DNA of 14,807 nt, taken from NCBI GenBank assembly GCA_035315125.1, contig DATFYI010000009.1, positions 1 through 14,807 of the forward strand, read 5' to 3'. The notes beneath the pieces are model-generated. The model saw only the letters and a list, made by a program, of their open reading frames with translations, was not told where the DNA came from and did no database searches. Position 1 is the first letter of the stretch, and each line of letters begins with the position of its first letter. This DNA is from DATFYI01 sp035315125. GTDB taxonomy: Bacteria; Chloroflexota; Anaerolineae; Anaerolineales; Anaerolineaceae. The position numbers were made by a program, and so were the translations under genes. Positions 1-6,474 of this stretch are shown one piece after another.

Positions 1-1
1 T

Positions 2-553
2 CCAAATCCGGTGGTTTTCTGTGAGCATAAGGTGTTGTACGGAACCCAATCAGTGGGCGGTCGCGGCCTGCCAGATCCAGTAAGCGGAGGGATCGGCAAA
101 GGGTTGGGAACGCAGGTCCCCGAGGAAGAATATACGCTTCCATTAGGAGTTGCGGAAGTAAAGCGATCTGGCCGGGATGTGACAATCATTGCTACTGCCT
201 TGATGGTTCACCGGTCACTCGCGGCTGCTACGCTACTTAATCAGGAAGGGATCGAGGCAGAAGTTATTGATCCACGCACTCTGGTCCCGCTTGACCTGGA
301 GACCATTCTAGGGTCGGTCTCCCGAACCCATCGGGTGATGGTGGTAACTGAGGAAGCCTTCACAGGATCTGCAGGTGCGGAAATTGCTGCGCGAATCGCC
401 GAAGATGGCTTTGATGAATTGGACGCCCCAGTGGTAAGGTTGAATGCTCCAGATATCCCTTTACCCTTTGCGCCTCATCTGCAGGCGGAAATGATACCCA
501 ATGAGGCCGAGATTGTCAGGATCGCCCGGAACCTCGTTCAGAAACAGATTTAG
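2..553 (+). CDS. 2-oxo acid dehydrogenase E1 component, beta subunit (5' partial)
   Basis: This is the C-terminal part, about 183 residues, of a thiamine-diphosphate-dependent 2-oxo acid dehydrogenase E1 beta subunit; the family is normally about 325-330 residues, so the N-terminal cofactor half is left of the window. E1 alpha/beta decarboxylates pyruvate, a branched-chain 2-oxo acid or acetoin and passes the acyl group to the E2 lipoyl arm in the cytoplasm. The reading frame is open from base 2 and enters with NPVVFCEHKVLYG, typical of the middle of E1 beta. The C-terminal transketolase-like domain follows, with VIDPRTLVPLD, a VTEEAFTGSAGAEIAARI stretch and the closing NAPDIPLPFAP motif. A GTG at base 11 is an internal codon, not the start. 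It ends 14 bases before the E2 gene, so they are one operon. Substrate cannot be assigned from this part alone. Confidence 0.93.
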   Translation, partial: PNPVVFCEHKVLYGTQSVGGRGLPDPVSGGIGKGLGTQVPEEEYTLPLGVAEVKRSGRDVTIIATALMVHRSLAAATLLNQEGIEAEVIDPRTLVPLDLETILGSVSRTHRVMVVTEEAFTGSAGAEIAARIAEDGFDELDAPVVRLNAPDIPLPFAPHLQAEMIPNEAEIVRIARNLVQKQI

Positions 554-567
554 CCTGGAGTAGAATT

Positions 568-1761
568 ATGCCGTTTGAAGTGATCATGCCTAACCTTGGA
601 GCAGCGAATGAAAACTCAACTTTACTACGCTGGCTTGTACTGCCGGGTGATGAAGTGCAACGTGGGCAGTTGCTTTTTGAGGCTGAATCCGACAAAGCGA
701 CTGTGGAGATCGAAGCAGGTGAGTCGGGGAGGTTTATGCCCCTGGTAAGAGCAGGTGATATAGCAGAGGTCGGTCAGGTAATTGGAATCTTGCTCAGGCC
801 AGGAGAGGAATATAAGGGTCAAGAAGTCCTCAAGAACAAGACCCACTCCACATTCGCTGCTGATCCGGCCAGATCGATTGCCTTGCCTGCGAGCAACCCG
901 GAGACGTCCACAAAGTCTCGGTCGGGACGGCTGGTTATCACCCCACTTGCCAGACGCCTAGCTGCTCAGGAGGCCGTGGATATTACCCAAATTCACGGAT
1001 CAGGGCCGCGTGGAAGGATCGTAGCAACGGATGTACAGCAAGTTTTACAGAAACGCGCCGAGAGGGCGCCCTCACTTGGGGAAAAATACTCAACTTCGAA
1101 TTTGCGTGGGATGATTGCCCGCCGGATGGTGGAATCGGCTCAGACTACCGCACCGGTCACCCTTGTCACGGAAGGAAATGCCGAAAGGTTGATTGCCTTG
1201 CGCGAAAAACTTGAATGGCATCCGGGTTTACCGGGTGAATGGGTATCTTATGACTTGCTCATAGCTTGGATAACTGGGCAGGCTTTACTTAACTACCCAA
1301 TTCTGAACGCGTCATGGACAGTAGATGGGATTGTCTTTCACGATAGGGTCAACATTGGAGTAGCGGTGGATACTGAAAGCGGCTTAATAGTACCTGTATT
1401 GAAAAATGTTACCCAACGGCCTCTTATCGAGCTAGGGAAGGAATTATCTGGTTTAATCGATCGGGCAAGAGCTGGCCGATCTTTCCCAGAAGACTTACAA
1501 GCTGGGACATTTACGATAACTAACCTGGGCCAATTTGGGATCGATGCGTTTACGCCGGTTATTAATTTACCTGAATGTGCAATCTTAGGTATTGGTCGTA
1601 TTCGTCGGTCGCCGATCGAACGCGAAGGAGTACTGACAATGGGAAAAGTTATCACTCTTTCGTTAACATTTGATCACCGGATTGTGGATGGTGCTCCAGC
1701 CGCTCGTTTCTTACAACAATTGATCCAATTCGTAGAGATGCCAGAAAAATTGCGAACTTGA
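568..1761 (+). CDS. 2-oxo acid dehydrogenase E2 component (dihydrolipoamide acyltransferase)
   Basis: E2 core subunit of a 2-oxo acid dehydrogenase complex, 397 residues: it accepts the acyl group from E1 on a lipoyl-lysine and transfers it to CoA. Domains in order are one N-terminal lipoyl domain (about residues 2-78, lipoylated lysine K43 in ESDKATVEI), a short polar linker (about 88-118), a peripheral subunit-binding domain (about 121-160, with ITPLARRLAAQ and GSGPRGRI) and the CoA acyltransferase domain (about 175-397). The catalytic HxxxDG motif is intact (H370 and D374 in DHRIVDG). The ATG at 568 follows a GGAG at 557-560 with 7-base spacing. Length is normal for a single-lipoyl E2. The cargo (acetyl, branched acyl or acetoin-derived) is not decidable from this sequence. 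No E3 gene is in the window. Confidence 0.95.
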   Translation: MPFEVIMPNLGAANENSTLLRWLVLPGDEVQRGQLLFEAESDKATVEIEAGESGRFMPLVRAGDIAEVGQVIGILLRPGEEYKGQEVLKNKTHSTFAADPARSIALPASNPETSTKSRSGRLVITPLARRLAAQEAVDITQIHGSGPRGRIVATDVQQVLQKRAERAPSLGEKYSTSNLRGMIARRMVESAQTTAPVTLVTEGNAERLIALREKLEWHPGLPGEWVSYDLLIAWITGQALLNYPILNASWTVDGIVFHDRVNIGVAVDTESGLIVPVLKNVTQRPLIELGKELSGLIDRARAGRSFPEDLQAGTFTITNLGQFGIDAFTPVINLPECAILGIGRIRRSPIEREGVLTMGKVITLSLTFDHRIVDGAPAARFLQQLIQFVEMPEKLRT

Positions 1762-1796
1762 CATTTTATAATGATTGAAGAGAAGGAAAAGTGCTA

Positions 1797-2831
1797 ATGA
1801 GGGCAATTGGATGTGATCGTTATTTACCCTTAGAAGACCCAAAATGTTTCGTTCAGATTGAAGTCCCAACGCCCCAACCGTCCGGAAGAGACTTGTTGGT
1901 ACAGGTCACAGCGGTCTCGGTCAATCCTGTAGATACAAAGGTACGAGCTGCGATCAAACAAGGCGAGAATAAGCCGGTGATTTTGGGTTGGGACGCAGCC
2001 GGAATCGTCGTGCAGATTGGCGAGGAGGCCAGCCTGTTCAAACCCGGCGATGAGGTATTCTATGCCGGAAGTCGGGTTCGCCCAGGATGTAATAGCGAAT
2101 ATCACTTAGTTGATGAACGAATTGTAGGCCACAAACCGAATTTATTATCCTATGAAGAAGCAGCAGCACTGCCACTCACGTCCATTACCGCTATGGAAGC
2201 ACTCTTTACTCGTCTGGCAATTGTACCTCATTTGGATACGTCTGCCCCAACGGATACACTACTGGTCATAGGTGGAGCGGGGGGAGTAAGCTCGATGGCG
2301 ATCCAGTTGGCCAAAAAAGTGGCAGGTTTACGGGTTATTGCCTCTGCTTCCAGGGCTGAATCGGCCGAATGGTGTAAGACAATGGGAGCAGACCTAATTG
2401 TTAATCATCATTCTCCACTAAGTGCTGAACTCAAGCGGGTAGGGTGTGAGAATGTCGCATATATCCTGTGCTTAAATAGCACAGAAAGTTATATTCAGAG
2501 TATGGGAGAGGTAATTCAGCCACAAGGGAAAATATGTGCCATTGTTCGCTCCAAAAATGACCAACCCCTACAGATGAACGTCTTTTTTGAGAAGAGCGTC
2601 ACTTTTGCCTGGGAATATATGTTCACAAAGTCTATGTTTCACGCCTCAGATATGCAGACTCAACACAACGATCTGGAGAAGATCTCCAGGTGGATTGAGC
2701 AGGGAGTGATTCGGACGACTCTAAATGAACAATATGGACCGTTGAATGTGGAAAATTTGCGTAAGGCGCATGCACGCATCGAATCTGGGAAGATGATTGG
2801 TAAACTTGCCCTAAGCAACCTTGAAGGATGA
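1797..2831 (+). CDS. Zinc-independent MDR-family NAD(P)H oxidoreductase (alcohol dehydrogenase/quinone reductase-like)
   Basis: A 344-residue member of the medium-chain dehydrogenase/reductase superfamily, closest in pattern to the 'zinc-binding alcohol dehydrogenase family' type (adh_fam_1, quinone-oxidoreductase-like). The N-terminal GroES-like domain carries VSVNPVDTKVR, LGWDAAGIVVQIG and FKPGDEVFYAG; the catalytic-zinc cysteine of true alcohol dehydrogenases is replaced in the NPVDTK segment, so a zinc-independent reductase is likely. A Rossmann domain follows, with a nucleotide-binding GGAGGVSS at about residues 159-166. I chose the ATG at 1797 because AAGGA (1783-1787) lies 9 bases upstream and family members start with a similar MRAIG; a GTG at 1791 is in frame but too close to that site. 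It starts 35 bases after the E2 stop, so co-transcription is probable. The substrate is unknown; it may reduce an enone or quinone. Confidence 0.88.
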   Translation: MRAIGCDRYLPLEDPKCFVQIEVPTPQPSGRDLLVQVTAVSVNPVDTKVRAAIKQGENKPVILGWDAAGIVVQIGEEASLFKPGDEVFYAGSRVRPGCNSEYHLVDERIVGHKPNLLSYEEAAALPLTSITAMEALFTRLAIVPHLDTSAPTDTLLVIGGAGGVSSMAIQLAKKVAGLRVIASASRAESAEWCKTMGADLIVNHHSPLSAELKRVGCENVAYILCLNSTESYIQSMGEVIQPQGKICAIVRSKNDQPLQMNVFFEKSVTFAWEYMFTKSMFHASDMQTQHNDLEKISRWIEQGVIRTTLNEQYGPLNVENLRKAHARIESGKMIGKLALSNLEG

Positions 2832-2947
2832 CAATCAAACGCGGTTTAGGAAAAGAGAGATACAACATGAGCATACGTCCGAGTCTTGGGCTGTTTTAGC
2901 CGCGAGCTTGACGGTAAGGAACCGAAGCCAGAGGTGTTGTCGGTCAA

Positions 2948-2972
2948 CCACCTTCCCCTACGCCGGGGGTGG
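2948..2972. other. GC-rich stem-loop
   Basis: CCACC (2948-2952) pairs with GGTGG (2968-2972) and CCC (2955-2957) with GGG (2965-2967), with a two-T bulge. It lies 117 bases after the oxidoreductase stop. No T-run follows, so a role as terminator is uncertain. Confidence 0.4.
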
Positions 2973-3050
2973 CTCCAACCATTTAAAAAGCTCCAGAACA
3001 ACCCAAATCAAATTTGACTTAAATTCCTGCGGTTCTAGTTGGCAGCGACG

Positions 3051-3077
3051 CCGGGCTTTCCACTACTGGAGGCCCGG
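3051..3077. other. Two-part stem-loop
   Basis: CCGGGC (3051-3056) pairs with GCCCGG (3072-3077), and inside it TCCA (3059-3062) pairs with TGGA (3067-3070) around a CTAC loop. The nested pairing is unusually complete for intergenic DNA. It could be part of an RNA or a mobile-element end; function unknown. Confidence 0.45.
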
Positions 3078-3501
3078 GAAGATGAAAATCTCATCCTGCA
3101 TTTGGCTGAAAATCATTGTAGGAGCAGCACTGACCAACGCGCAGTTTACTAACACTTAAATTGTCAATGGTGGGCCGATTGTGGCGTCGTTCGGTACAGC
3201 TGTGTGTGGCAACAAGTTTTTCATCGGTCGATGTCGGAGGATAACATTCAAAAATTAACACATTCTGCAAAATTGCATCGCGGAGGCCACTTGTTACACC
3301 TTTGAGCTCTTTATTTAGACAAAGTCCAGCTTAGTATTGAAGGACATTATAGCTGTTATTGAAACAATATTGACCTGAAGAAGAGGGATATCTTCCATTT
3401 TATTCATGGCTAAATGATTGAAAAGCTTTCCGGGCGAATTATGCTCTACTTCTGAAGCGAATTGTTTCAAATTTTTGCAGAGAATACAATCCATTAGATT
3501 G

Positions 3502-3798
3502 TTAAAGGTATAGTGCATGCACCGCCACCGGATTACCTAGCTCCTCCGACAAGACCGGGATTGGATCGGGCAGGAATAGGTCACGGCGTTCATCACGGGA
3601 AAGCAACGACGGATCAGGACGGGCCTGCAGCCAACGCCACAACGCCCGCAGACGTTCAGTCGGGCAACTGCCTTAAAACTTAACTTTGAAAGATTGGTGC
3701 AGGCATAGTCGTTGGTCTTGATCGGTGATGACCCACAAAGCCAGCCCGCGCTCACCGTCCTCGTACATATCCAACAGCCAACCGGTGATTTCATCCAT
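3502..3798 (-). pseudogene. N-terminal remnant of a family B DNA polymerase
   Basis: This looks like the first 98 or so codons of a B-family DNA polymerase gene of the type found in Anaerolineae; a full gene would be roughly 750-800 codons. It starts at the ATG at 3798, overlapping the end of the upstream 89-residue gene by 8 bases, and reads MDEITGWLLDMYEDGERG... then LALWVITDQDQRLCLHQ. After codon 41 there is a TAA (3673-3675). The same frame then continues with coding character (TERLRALWRWLQARPD, then DERRDLFLPDPIPVL) to a second stop at 3502-3504. The first stop probably replaced a tyrosine codon, since F-Y would fit. Polymerase-like sequence is lost from about 3530 onward, next to a perfect palindrome at 3513-3522. 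All catalytic motifs (exonuclease and DTDS-type) are absent, so no polymerase activity is possible. Family assignment rests on remembered patterns and is moderate. Confidence 0.62.
3513..3522. repeat. Palindrome at the polymerase-remnant breakpoint
   Basis: GTGCATGCAC is a perfect 10-base palindrome lying where similarity to the polymerase family seems to stop. It could mark a recombination joint; chance is possible. Confidence 0.3.
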
Positions 3799-4060
3799 CC
3801 GAAAAACGGCTTTCCAGCGCCTCAACCTTCGTGCGCAGGCGGATGACTTCTTTGTGTTCTTCAAGCAGCATGGAGAGCAAAAATGTTTCCATCGGCAGCA
3901 GGTTAGCGGCGTAGGCGGCGGCAGCCAGGTGTTGCCGGGCAGCCACAAATAGATCGTCGAGCGCAAGTTGATCCGAACGGCGCAGCGCCCGTCGAAAACG
4001 ACTGAAGGATGCTTCTTCTTCATGGAGAGATTGTGTGATGGATGGCAGGGTGCGGCCCAT
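3791..4060 (-). CDS. Small helical protein of the RecA-like/PolB cassette
   Basis: An 89-residue protein without a named function, probably alpha-helical throughout. It is rich in Ala, Leu, Arg and Glu, with a basic RFRRALRRSDQ patch at about residues 21-31 and a C-terminal stretch (about 65-85, LLEEHKEVIRLRTKVEALE) that looks like a short coiled coil. The ATG at 4060 is preceded by AGAGGA about 4 bases away; an earlier in-frame ATG at 4147 would run deep into the upstream gene and is unlikely. It begins 8 bases after the RecA-like stop and its last codons overlap the start of the polymerase remnant, so the three genes form one translationally coupled operon. A role as an adaptor between the RecA-like protein and the polymerase is inference only. 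Confidence 0.72.
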   Translation of the reverse strand: MGRTLPSITQSLHEEEASFSRFRRALRRSDQLALDDLFVAARQHLAAAAYAANLLPMETFLLSMLLEEHKEVIRLRTKVEALESRFSDG

Positions 4061-4068
4061 AAATCCTC

Positions 4069-4617
4069 TTACGATAAAAACGATAATTGCTGGGATTGAT
4101 TTAGGACGGGAGCTTCTTCCACCCATAGAACATCGGATTGGTTGCACACCAGCTCCAGGAAGGATTTCCGTTCTGGAAACTCTGCCGGCGGGGGTTTGGA
4201 GCTGGCTAAGACTGGTGCAAACCGGCAGATGTGGGTCATAAAGCCCAGGCTTTGATCGAGCAGCCGGCGCCCTTCGGCATAGGTAAGGCTTTCATCATAG
4301 AAGGTGGCCAGCAAGTCAAAGATCAGCACAGGTTGTTGGATTGGTTGGTTGGCCTGTCCTTCTAACAAAGCGGTTACCTGGTAGCAGGTGAAGGCGCGAG
4401 CCAGGCGGATATTGCCCAAGGCCTGCACGGGATCATTGGTCAGGCGGCGAAGCTCACGTACCAGGGGCAGCGGGTTGGCGCGGTTGCCGCAGTCCAGGAT
4501 GAGGAGCCGTCCTTGTAAGGCCAGACGAGCAGCCAGGTCGAGCAGGCGATCTGCTGCAGCATGGTTACCTACGACGAAATATAGTTTGTTTGAATTCGGG
4601 ATGATGAGCTTGTCCAT
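4069..4617 (-). CDS. RecA/RadA-like protein with degenerate P-loop
   Basis: A 182-residue protein that reads as a small RecA-fold domain. The strand before the Walker A position is present (LYFVVGNHAAADRLLDLAA, residues 12-30), but the loop lacks the GKT/GKS residues, so ATP binding is doubtful. The rest fits RecA/RadA relatives: LLILDCGNR (38-46), an ARAFTCYQV segment (73-81) like the arginine/phenylalanine motif of RadA-type proteins, and a Walker-B-like strand VLIFDLLATFYD (97-108). The C-terminus (QLSFLS) recalls the short hydrophobic tail of ImuA-like proteins. The start at 4617 has only a weak GAGAG site. It is the first gene of a minus-strand operon followed by the 89-residue gene and the polymerase remnant. 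By analogy with ImuA it may help a polymerase act at damaged DNA; that is inference. Confidence 0.7.
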   Translation of the reverse strand: MDKLIIPNSNKLYFVVGNHAAADRLLDLAARLALQGRLLILDCGNRANPLPLVRELRRLTNDPVQALGNIRLARAFTCYQVTALLEGQANQPIQQPVLIFDLLATFYDESLTYAEGRRLLDQSLGFMTHICRFAPVLASSKPPPAEFPERKSFLELVCNQSDVLWVEEAPVLNQSQQLSFLS

Positions 4618-4650
4618 GCTCTCATCATGGCAGAGAGACCGTCGCTTGAA

Positions 4651-4666
4651 AATCCCCTAGAGGATT
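4651..4666. promoter_or_regulatory. Near-perfect palindrome upstream of the RecA-like gene
   Basis: The 16-base sequence AATCCCCTAGAGGATT pairs with itself at 7 of 8 positions. It lies 34 bases upstream of the RecA-like start, where an operator would be expected. No regulator can be named. Confidence 0.4.
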
Positions 4667-4693
4667 AGAATGAGGATGCTTTTTTGGCCTACC

Positions 4694-4751
4694 CCAATAG
4701 GGGTGCCAGATATAGGGGTATTAATCCAATGAGATGCCAGATTTATAGGTA
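4694..4751. repeat. Imperfect 32-base tandem repeat in a divergent promoter region
   Basis: Two copies start at 4694 and 4726: each runs CCAAT, a short variable part, then TGCCAGAT, and ends in ATAGGGGTA (first copy) or TATAGGTA (second). The period is about 32 bases, close to three DNA turns. The first copy also includes the inverted repeat ACCCC-AATA-GGGGT (4691-4703). It sits between the divergent RecA-like gene and the small plus-strand gene, so it could be a pair of operator sites for one or both. Confidence 0.5.
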
Positions 4752-4797
4752 ACTGACTGATGTTTATTAGTGGTGCTCTTATCATGAAGATAACAAT

Positions 4798-4814
4798 ATT
4801 GAAAGGATTTCAAT
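4798..4814. promoter_or_regulatory. Perfect inverted repeat upstream of the small plus-strand gene
   Basis: ATTGAAA (4798-4804) and TTTCAAT (4808-4814) are perfect inverted repeats around GGA, 40 bases before the ATG at 4854. It overlaps the expected core promoter position, so it is an operator candidate. Confidence 0.4.
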
Positions 4815-4853
4815 CTCCCAAGTTGCGCGATAATGATTGTAGAGGGGGTGATT

Positions 4854-5084
4854 ATGTCTGTCGATAACCTTGACATTCCGACCTCAGAAGAAGGACAACC
4901 ATCAGAAAATAAGTCGATGATCAAATTTCCATTCCTGCCTAAAGGATTGGTGCTGATACCGCTTGCAGAGATCGAGAAGCATGGTCTACTGTCTCCAAGA
5001 CAGAAGCGTATGAGAGAGGATCGAAGGCGAAGAAAGCAACAAATTGAAGAAGATAATAATAACGGATTTACTCCCGTCGAATAG
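4854..5084 (+). CDS. Small charged hypothetical protein
   Basis: A 76-residue protein that I do not recognise. The N-terminal third is acidic and polar (MSVDNLDIPTSEEG), the middle is a short hydrophobic patch (FPFLPKGLVLIPLAEIEKHG), and the C-terminal third is strongly charged with a basic run (RQKRMREDRRRRKQQ) followed by EED and an Asn/Gly tail. It could bind nucleic acid or a partner through the basic helix. The ATG at 4854 follows GAGGGGG (4842-4848) with 5-base spacing; an in-frame ATG at 4833 has no such site. It is divergent from the RecA-like operon and shares its intergenic region, with repeats and palindromes, so the two may be co-regulated. The good ribosome binding site supports a real gene. 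Confidence 0.55.
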   Translation: MSVDNLDIPTSEEGQPSENKSMIKFPFLPKGLVLIPLAEIEKHGLLSPRQKRMREDRRRRKQQIEEDNNNGFTPVE

Positions 5085-5092
5085 ACCCACTT

Positions 5093-5287
5093 CTATCTAA
5101 CAGACCACCCTATCCTGCAACTCCGTACCCAGGTTACCAAGATCGCCAAGACCAATAGCACGCCGTTATAAACCAGCCCGAGCCACCATGCCAGTTTCAC
5201 TTGCGGCAAGATGCGTGATGTAAACTTGCCTCCGTTCTTTGTAACCCATATTAGGTTAGTTTTTCTGGCAAATAACAGGAAAATGTT
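5093..5287 (-). pseudogene. Possible membrane-protein remnant
   Basis: A minus-strand frame of 64 codons is open between two stops but has no ATG or GTG start with a ribosome binding site. It encodes a basic stretch (KFTSRILPQVK) followed by a strongly hydrophobic 20-residue segment (LAWWLGLVYNGVLLVLAILV) and a basic end, exactly the look of one transmembrane helix. It is most simply a fragment of a lost membrane protein. Chance cannot be excluded. The rest of 5085-5382 shows nothing else. Confidence 0.25.
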
Positions 5288-5382
5288 TTAGACAGAAGAG
5301 GCGTTTGGATAGCTTCAAATGACAATAGCCGGACCTGTCTCCATATTGTTTATTTTTACTTTCCCTGATCTTTTCCTAACTT

Positions 5383-5952
5383 TCAAGTTGGATCAATTTT
5401 AGGGGGTTCTTCAATTTCAACAAACCACCGTGGTATACTGGCCCCTGTATACTCCTTCAGGAAAGCTCTCATCTCTTTATCAAAACCCCAAGTCCATGCA
5501 AGAAGATTAGCTTCTTCATCATGTAATTCCCGGATACGCTTTTGGTCCTGATCGGGATATAATGGCGGACCCTCAAACCCCAAGAGATATCCAATCGCTA
5601 AATTAATTTGAAAATGTCGTAAGACTACATGAGCGAACTCGTGAGCAATCACAAAAATACAAACATCATCGGATTTGCCTTCCAACATGCTCTTATCAAT
5701 TTCTATGATATTAGATTCTTGCTTTGCAATATCTCCGGCGTTCCCGTTATAAATATGATCAGGATCACCTGGAAATGTACGCCCCAAACCATTGGAATTT
5801 GACAGATCCATTATAGAAAGATCTACAACTAATTCTCTCAAAACTGCTCTGTCGCAAGCAGGCAAACGCTCCCATGTTTTTTGAATCAACCATTTAAGAT
5901 GGTCGTCTTCAACATGGAAAATAAAATCCTCCGGAACTTTACTTTTGCTCAT
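5383..5952 (-). CDS. HExxH zinc metallopeptidase-like protein
   Basis: A 189-residue protein with a classical zincin motif, HEFAHVVLRH (H104, E105, H108 counting from the ATG at 5952). A downstream HDEEANLLAWTWGF segment (about residues 144-157) supplies the likely third zinc ligand, as in the ExxxD/DEEAD position of ImmA/IrrE and M48-type enzymes. No signal peptide or membrane segment is seen, so it should be cytoplasmic. ImmA/IrrE relatives cleave repressors of mobile elements or stress genes; whether this protein does so is unknown, and no HTH domain is visible in it. The ATG at 5952 follows GGGG at 5 bases and comes one base after the stop of an upstream open frame. An in-frame ATG at 5970 would add six residues but lacks a site. 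Surrounded by decayed DNA, it may be mobile-element cargo. Confidence 0.72.
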   Translation of the reverse strand: MSKSKVPEDFIFHVEDDHLKWLIQKTWERLPACDRAVLRELVVDLSIMDLSNSNGLGRTFPGDPDHIYNGNAGDIAKQESNIIEIDKSMLEGKSDDVCIFVIAHEFAHVVLRHFQINLAIGYLLGFEGPPLYPDQDQKRIRELHDEEANLLAWTWGFDKEMRAFLKEYTGASIPRWFVEIEEPPKIDPT

Positions 5953-5953
5953 T

Positions 5954-6115
5954 TTAACCCCGACTTTCATGTTTTGATTTGTGTGTGATTAATTCTTGAT
6001 AATTTTCGACGAACTTGGTTATTTCATCAAGATCAAGCTCAGATGTTCCTCCCTGGACAAAGATATTATTATAAATAACAAAAATCCAATATTCGTATAT
6101 GTAGGAGAGCAGTGA
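5954..6115 (-). pseudogene. Truncated open frame coupled to the metallopeptidase gene
   Basis: A 53-codon minus-strand frame ends with TAA one base before the metallopeptidase ATG at 5952. It has coding character (YEYWIFVIYNNIFVQGG, then ELDLDEITKFVENYQELI) but no start codon before its 5' stop at 6116-6118. It looks like the last part of an upstream partner gene that was cut at about base 6115. In ImmA-like pairs the upstream partner is often an HTH regulator, but no HTH is visible in what remains. Moderate to low confidence. Confidence 0.35.
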
Positions 6116-6373
6116 TCAGGCTCAATCTATTTTAGCGTACCCCAAACCCGAGGCGCTAAGATATTCGACTATCCACTATCCAGGAATCGATTTGAGAAAA
6201 CGACAAGACCAATAGATATTTCTGTGGATTACGAGGGCGACAACCCGGAGAGAATAAATGATCTTGTACGAAACAGGTTGTGCAATTCGATCAAGGCGCA
6301 CACAATCCGGGCTATATCGCAATGTGGTTGGGGAGAACGGGCAGGTCGATTGTTGTATGAATCAAAAGTATGA
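6116..6373 (+). pseudogene. 86-codon open frame without a start, unidentified
   Basis: A plus-strand frame is open for 85 codons between TGA at 6113-6115 and TGA at 6371-6373, with no usable ATG. Its translation looks like protein rather than noise (IFDYPLSRNRFEKTTRPID, then SVDYEGDNPERINDLVRNR, then AISQCGWGERAGRLLYES). I do not recognise the family. It begins exactly where the minus-strand fragment at 5954-6115 ends, at a TGATCA palindrome, which suggests two gene fragments joined back to back by a deletion or insertion. Confidence 0.3.
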
Positions 6374-6474
6374 CGTGATAACAAACATCATTTTTGATAA
6401 TTCAGGAAAAGGTTGATTTGCGGTTCTCAACTGTGCGGGATAGCTCTAATTCAGTCTTTAATGCCGATTATTAA

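Larger units (their letters stand above)
2832..3501. other. Gene-poor, hairpin-rich intergenic region
   Basis: I see no supportable gene in these 670 bases. A 112-codon frame continues past the oxidoreductase stop (to 3159), but its composition is rich in Arg, Ser, Cys and Trp and looks non-coding. A ten-residue micro-ORF (MSIRPSLGLF) begins at 2869. A minus-strand frame ending at 3315, with a possible ATG at 3494 (MDCILCKNLKQFASEVE...), covers about 60 codons and could be a small gene or remnant, but has no strong ribosome binding site. Two strong stem-loops lie at 2948-2972 and 3051-3077. No T-run follows either, so neither is a textbook terminator. The region probably holds decayed DNA between the metabolic operon and the polymerase cassette. 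Confidence 0.5.

Noticed and set aside
2821..3159. A 112-codon plus-strand frame continuing after the oxidoreductase.
   Set aside because: Its start overlaps the oxidoreductase stop and the translation is Arg/Ser/Cys/Trp-rich without any pattern of a protein family.
3490..3540. A possible tRNA or integrase attachment site at the polymerase breakpoint.
   Set aside because: No tRNA-like T-loop or acceptor stem and no matching repeat elsewhere in the window; only a short palindrome is present.
3673..4023. A 116-codon minus-strand frame starting inside the 89-residue gene.
   Set aside because: Only its last 41 codons are real (the polymerase start); the earlier part is the out-of-frame shadow of the 89-residue gene.
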